Positions 5,700-5,771 of a stretch of DNA of 5,771 bases are shown one piece after another. The DNA comes from Clostridia bacterium (lineage in GTDB: Bacteria > Bacillota_E > RBS10-35 > JAJYVN01), in assembly GCA_027335515.1 (NCBI GenBank), contig DAHWHT010000128.1, positions 1-5,771 of the forward strand, given 5' to 3'. The notes beneath the pieces are model-generated. The model worked only from the letters and a program-made list of their open reading frames with translations. It was not told the DNA's origin and did no database searches. Each line of letters starts with the position of its first letter. The first letter of the stretch is position 1. A program made the position numbers and the translations under genes.

Positions 5700-5771
5700 G
5701 TCGTCAAGACCATATTTCCAGTGGAACTGAACCGGCTGAGCGTTCAGCAAGTCCCAGTATTGGCGGATCCG
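5646..5771 (-). CDS. C-terminal end of a protein running in from the right edge, unknown
   Basis: Partial. The minus strand from the window edge to the TAG at 5648-5646 is open for 41 codons. The translation begins IRQYWDLLNAQPVQFHWK and continues YGLDDLEKL. It is rich in aromatic and polar residues and has balanced codon use, unlike the Arg/Pro/Ala-heavy noise of non-coding frames here, so I take it as real. It overlaps the end of the Cys-x2-Cys protein gene tail to tail by 54 bases. If only one of the two is genuine near the junction, that overlap is the place to look. I cannot assign a function from 41 residues. Confidence 0.45.
   Translation of the reverse strand, partial: RIRQYWDLLNAQPVQFHWKYGLDDLEKLTAPSDPAANSVDT

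Overview
This is a GC-rich bacterial window. Coding frames show strong G/C preference at third positions, with GTG starts and Shine-Dalgarno sites of the GGAGG type. An Rpn-type nuclease, a Ser/Lys-rich lipoprotein, an ISL3-type transposase remnant and a YcaO/TfuA pair together suggest a high-GC lineage such as Chloroflexota, Actinomycetota or a high-GC Firmicute. The sequence alone does not settle which.

Left part (1-1880), accessory in character. A PD-(D/E)XK nuclease of the Rpn/DUF4351-like type is on the minus strand (19-933), with a GGAGG site and a possible extended -10 promoter. About 400 bases without a convincing gene follow. Next is a small lipoprotein gene on the plus strand (1339-1638), with an UACG-loop hairpin starting on its stop codon. 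Then comes the 3' end of an ISL3-family transposase gene on the minus strand (1692 to about 1877), which has lost everything upstream.

Centre (1950-4942), the main point of interest. A sigma70-like promoter (TTGACT-N17-TATCTT, 2045-2073) and a leader of about 200 nt precede a two-gene operon. The first gene encodes a YcaO-family ATP-dependent cyclodehydratase/thioamidase (2277-3539). The second encodes a TfuA-like partner (3536-4942), coupled to it by a GTGA start/stop overlap. YcaO plus TfuA is the pair known to convert peptide-backbone amides to thioamides, in McrA of methanogens and in thioviridamide-like RiPPs. Here the TfuA protein carries a long extra helical C-terminal region resembling the peptide-binding N-domain of SurA/PpiC-type chaperones. 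No classical RiPP precursor, protease or exporter is visible, so the substrate is open.

Right part (4939-5771). A small single-span membrane protein of 73-75 residues is encoded convergently to tfuA. The two genes share one CTAG that supplies both stop codons. A perfect 17-bp inverted repeat lies in the last codons of tfuA. A divergent small gene (5388-5699) encodes a Cys-x2-Cys protein with low-complexity Ala/Pro segments. The last 126 bases hold the C-terminal end of a minus-strand reading frame that runs in from the right edge and overlaps the Cys-protein gene tail to tail. The small membrane protein is the nearest candidate partner or substrate of the YcaO/TfuA pair, but this is an inference from position only.
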